Below are positions 62,308 through 64,000 of a stretch of 64,000 bases of DNA, piece after piece. Within the stretch, counting starts at the first letter, position 1. Every line of letters begins with the position of its first letter. Origin of the DNA: Bradyrhizobium sp. (lineage in GTDB: Bacteria; Pseudomonadota; Alphaproteobacteria; Rhizobiales; Xanthobacteraceae); contig NZ_JALHLP010000001.1 of NCBI RefSeq assembly GCF_022844465.1, positions 868,001 to 932,000 on the forward strand, given 5' to 3'. The translations under genes were made by a program, and so were the position numbers. The notes under the pieces were generated by a model. That model saw only the letters and a list, made by a program, of their open reading frames with translations, did not search any database and was not told the DNA's origin.

Positions 62308-63378
62308 TTACGGCGTCAGCACGGCGCGGCCGACCAGTTTGCCCTTCTGCAAGTCGGTGAGCGCTTGATTGGCCTTGGCGAGCGGCATCGTCGTCACCGG
62401 TATCGGCGGGACTTTCTGGTTGCGAACCAGCTCGAGCAATTCCTCGGTTTCGCGCAAATTGCCGACATAGCTGCCCTGGATGGTGATCGCCTTGATCGGG
62501 ATCAGTGGCAGGGCCCATGGCGCGCCGCCGCCGAACAGGCCGACAATCACGAGCTTGCCGCCCTTGGTCAGGCAATCGAAGCCGAGCTGGGTGGTCTGCG
62601 CGTTGCCGACCAGATCGATCACCGCGCGGATCGGGCCGCCGGCCCGCTTGGCGAGTTGTTCCAGCGCGTCGGGCGCCTTGCCGTCGACGGTGGCGAGCGC
62701 CCCGGCGGCTTCGGCGGCTTCGCGCTTGCGCGCGTCGATGTCGACGACGATGGCGCCCTTGCCGCCCATCGCCTTCAACAGCGATAGCGCCATCAGCCCA
62801 AGACCGCCGGCGCCGAAAATCACGATCGGTGAATTAAAGGCGAACTCGACCTTCTTCAACGCGCTGTAGGTGGTGACGCCGGAGCAGGCATAGGGCGCGG
62901 CGGTGACGGGATCGAGCCCCTTCAGGTTCAGGAGGTATTTTGGGTGCGGCACCGTCATGTGGTCGGCGTAGCCGCCGTCGCAATAGACGCCGAGCGAATT
63001 CGGCTTGACGATGCACATGTTCTCGTCACCGCCCACGCAGGTCTCGCACTTGCCACAACCGAGCCAGGGATAAACGAGCGCAACGTCGCCGACCTTGAGG
63101 TCGCGCTTGTCGGCGGCCGTGACGTCGGGCCCGAACGCGACCACCTCCCCGGCCGACTCATGCCCCATGGTGCGCGGCAGCGACACGCCGCGGTCCTTCA
63201 GCGACAGCGGCTTGCGGCCATGGCCCAAATCATAGCCGCCCTCCCAGATGTGAAGGTCGCTGTGACAGACGCCCGCCGCCTTCACCTTGATCAGCACCTG
63301 CGTGCCCGTCGGCTGCGGCGTCGGATGATCCACCTCTTTCAGGGGGGCGTTGAACTCGGCGACCTGAAAACTCTTCAT
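62308..63378 (-). CDS. Zinc-dependent alcohol dehydrogenase
   Basis: 356 residues of the classical zinc ADH family. Catalytic-zinc ligands are Cys38 (AAGVCHSDLH) and His73-Glu74 (MGHESAG); the structural lobe has Cys108, 111, 114 and 122. The NAD motif is VIFGAGGLGLMALSLL. An insertion after GGYDLG (HGRKPLSLKDRG) is typical of alcohol dehydrogenases related to AdhA/6-hydroxycyclohex-1-ene-carbonyl dehydrogenase-like forms. GGGAGAG precedes the ATG at 63378. The substrate is unknown. It lies next to the second TRAP permease on the same strand. Confidence 0.9.
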   Translation of the reverse strand: MKSFQVAEFNAPLKEVDHPTPQPTGTQVLIKVKAAGVCHSDLHIWEGGYDLGHGRKPLSLKDRGVSLPRTMGHESAGEVVAFGPDVTAADKRDLKVGDVALVYPWLGCGKCETCVGGDENMCIVKPNSLGVYCDGGYADHMTVPHPKYLLNLKGLDPVTAAPYACSGVTTYSALKKVEFAFNSPIVIFGAGGLGLMALSLLKAMGGKGAIVVDIDARKREAAEAAGALATVDGKAPDALEQLAKRAGGPIRAVIDLVGNAQTTQLGFDCLTKGGKLVIVGLFGGGAPWALPLIPIKAITIQGSYVGNLRETEELLELVRNQKVPPIPVTTMPLAKANQALTDLQKGKLVGRAVLTP

Positions 63379-63471
63379 CGCATCTCTCCCGTCGCTATTG
63401 TTCTTGAGCAAGTATTCGCTGCCGTTTCCGGGCGGACGTTGCCACGTCCGCAGCAGCCCGGCCCCGCAACA

Positions 63472-64000
63472 TCAGAACTTCCCGTTTACAAAGTACATCG
63501 CAATCCAGGGTTGCCATATCACGAGCGCCAGACAAAACATCATCAGCAAGATGAAGGGAATCGCGGCGATGCAGAGTCGTCCGAACGGTTGCTTGAACGC
63601 GCTCATGGCCACGATCAGATTCAATCCCACAGGTGGCGTGAGATAGCCGATCTCCAGGTTGAGAATCATGATCACCCCGAAGAGCACCTTGTCGTAACCA
63701 TAGGCCGCCGCGACGGGCGCCAGCAACGGGGCCAGTACCAGGATCGCTTCGCCTGTCGTCATAAGACAACCGACCAGCAGCAGCAACGCGTTGACCACCA
63801 ACATGAACATCAGCGGACTGGTGATGTAGCCCTGGATGGCCGTCACCAGCATTTGCGGCACGCGGTGCTCAGTCAGGATGATGTTGAGGCTGAGTGCTAT
63901 CGCCAGCACCGGAAACAGCGACCCGCCGAGTTTCGAGGTATCGAGTACCACCTTGTAGAAGTCGGCGAGTTTCAGCTCGCGGTGAATGAAGACTTCGACC
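63472..64000 (-). CDS. TRAP transporter large permease, C-terminal part (runs off the window)
   Basis: 176 residues at the end of a DctM-type protein; the start is beyond the right edge, and the reading frame is open up to it. Segments NIILTEHRVPQMLVTAI, LLLLVGCLMTTGEAILVLAPLLAPVA and LNLEIGYLTPPVGLNLIVA are typical of the last third of DctM. It is a second TRAP system, distinct from the one at 56103-59013. The stop lies 93 bases from the alcohol dehydrogenase start, so it could share a transcript. Confidence 0.88.
   Translation of the reverse strand, partial: VEVFIHRELKLADFYKVVLDTSKLGGSLFPVLAIALSLNIILTEHRVPQMLVTAIQGYITSPLMFMLVVNALLLLVGCLMTTGEAILVLAPLLAPVAAAYGYDKVLFGVIMILNLEIGYLTPPVGLNLIVAMSAFKQPFGRLCIAAIPFILLMMFCLALVIWQPWIAMYFVNGKF

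Noticed and set aside
1..64000. tRNA, rRNA, prophage or transposon genes
   Set aside because: None was recognised in reading both strands; a covariance-model search would be needed to exclude small RNAs.

Overview
The window reads as chromosomal DNA of an alphaproteobacterium of the Bradyrhizobium / Nitrobacteraceae type. It has high GC, third codon positions rich in G and C, many TRAP, ABC and acyl-CoA genes, and intergenic composite palindromes of the kind seen in Bradyrhizobium genomes. It is densely coding, with about 50 genes. I saw no rRNA, tRNA, CRISPR array, integrase, transposase or prophage, so it looks like ordinary, metabolically rich chromosome and not a mobile island.

Layout. 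1-10518: a lipid and oxidation block, mostly on the minus strand. It holds a PhaE/phasin-like N-terminus, a lone plus-strand alpha/beta hydrolase, a spermidine-synthase-like methyltransferase, a self-sufficient CYP102-type P450-reductase fusion, an epoxide hydrolase, a WS/DGAT acyltransferase, a lipase-like hydrolase, a small DUF6489-like protein and a DadA-like FAD enzyme. 10693-18959 (plus): a complete peptide-type ABC importer (binding protein, two permeases, two ATPases) running into a gamma-glutamyltransferase homologue without signal peptide and a DUF1028 protein. 18956-24861 (minus): a possible CnbZ-like deaminase, then a TetR - membrane fusion protein - RND pump operon with a perfect 16-bp operator candidate. 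24974-34395: a P450, two related small secreted Cys-containing proteins, a Glu-family dehydrogenase translationally coupled to a double-VOC protein, two PfkB sugar kinases, a ferredoxin-reductase-like flavoprotein, an enoyl-CoA hydratase and a histidine phosphatase.

34435-39648 (minus): a sugar-acid catabolic set of aldehyde dehydrogenase, SMP-30 lactonase, uronate dehydrogenase and IlvD/Edd-type dehydratase. 39954-42921: an AceE/MdeB-type thiamine-diphosphate dehydrogenase E1 divergent from an Lrp/AsnC regulator. 42994-46151: an alcohol dehydrogenase lacking the structural zinc site, an EamA exporter and an aldo/keto reductase. 46341-53441 (minus): nitrate uptake and reduction (nrtA-nrtB-nrtC, a NirB-N-terminus-like flavoprotein, nasA) with no nitrite reductase in view. 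53772-64000: an intradiol dioxygenase, a beta-lactamase-fold esterase, a complete TRAP transporter (P-Q-M), a Cro/CI regulator, an enoyl-CoA hydratase, an isopropylmalate/tartrate-type dehydrogenase, a zinc alcohol dehydrogenase and the C-terminal part of a second TRAP large permease.

Themes. Transport and catabolism are paired repeatedly: peptide importer with two Ntn-fold hydrolases, nitrate importer with nitrate reductase, TRAP systems beside ring-cleavage and dehydrogenase genes. All three binding-protein genes are followed by a hairpin before the first permease gene, which fits differential expression from one transcript. No clearly novel defence or mobile system was found. The best leads are the P450/epoxide hydrolase/WS-DGAT cluster, the GGT-DUF1028-peptide importer operon, the TetR operator, the paired secreted Cys proteins and the composite palindromic repeats.
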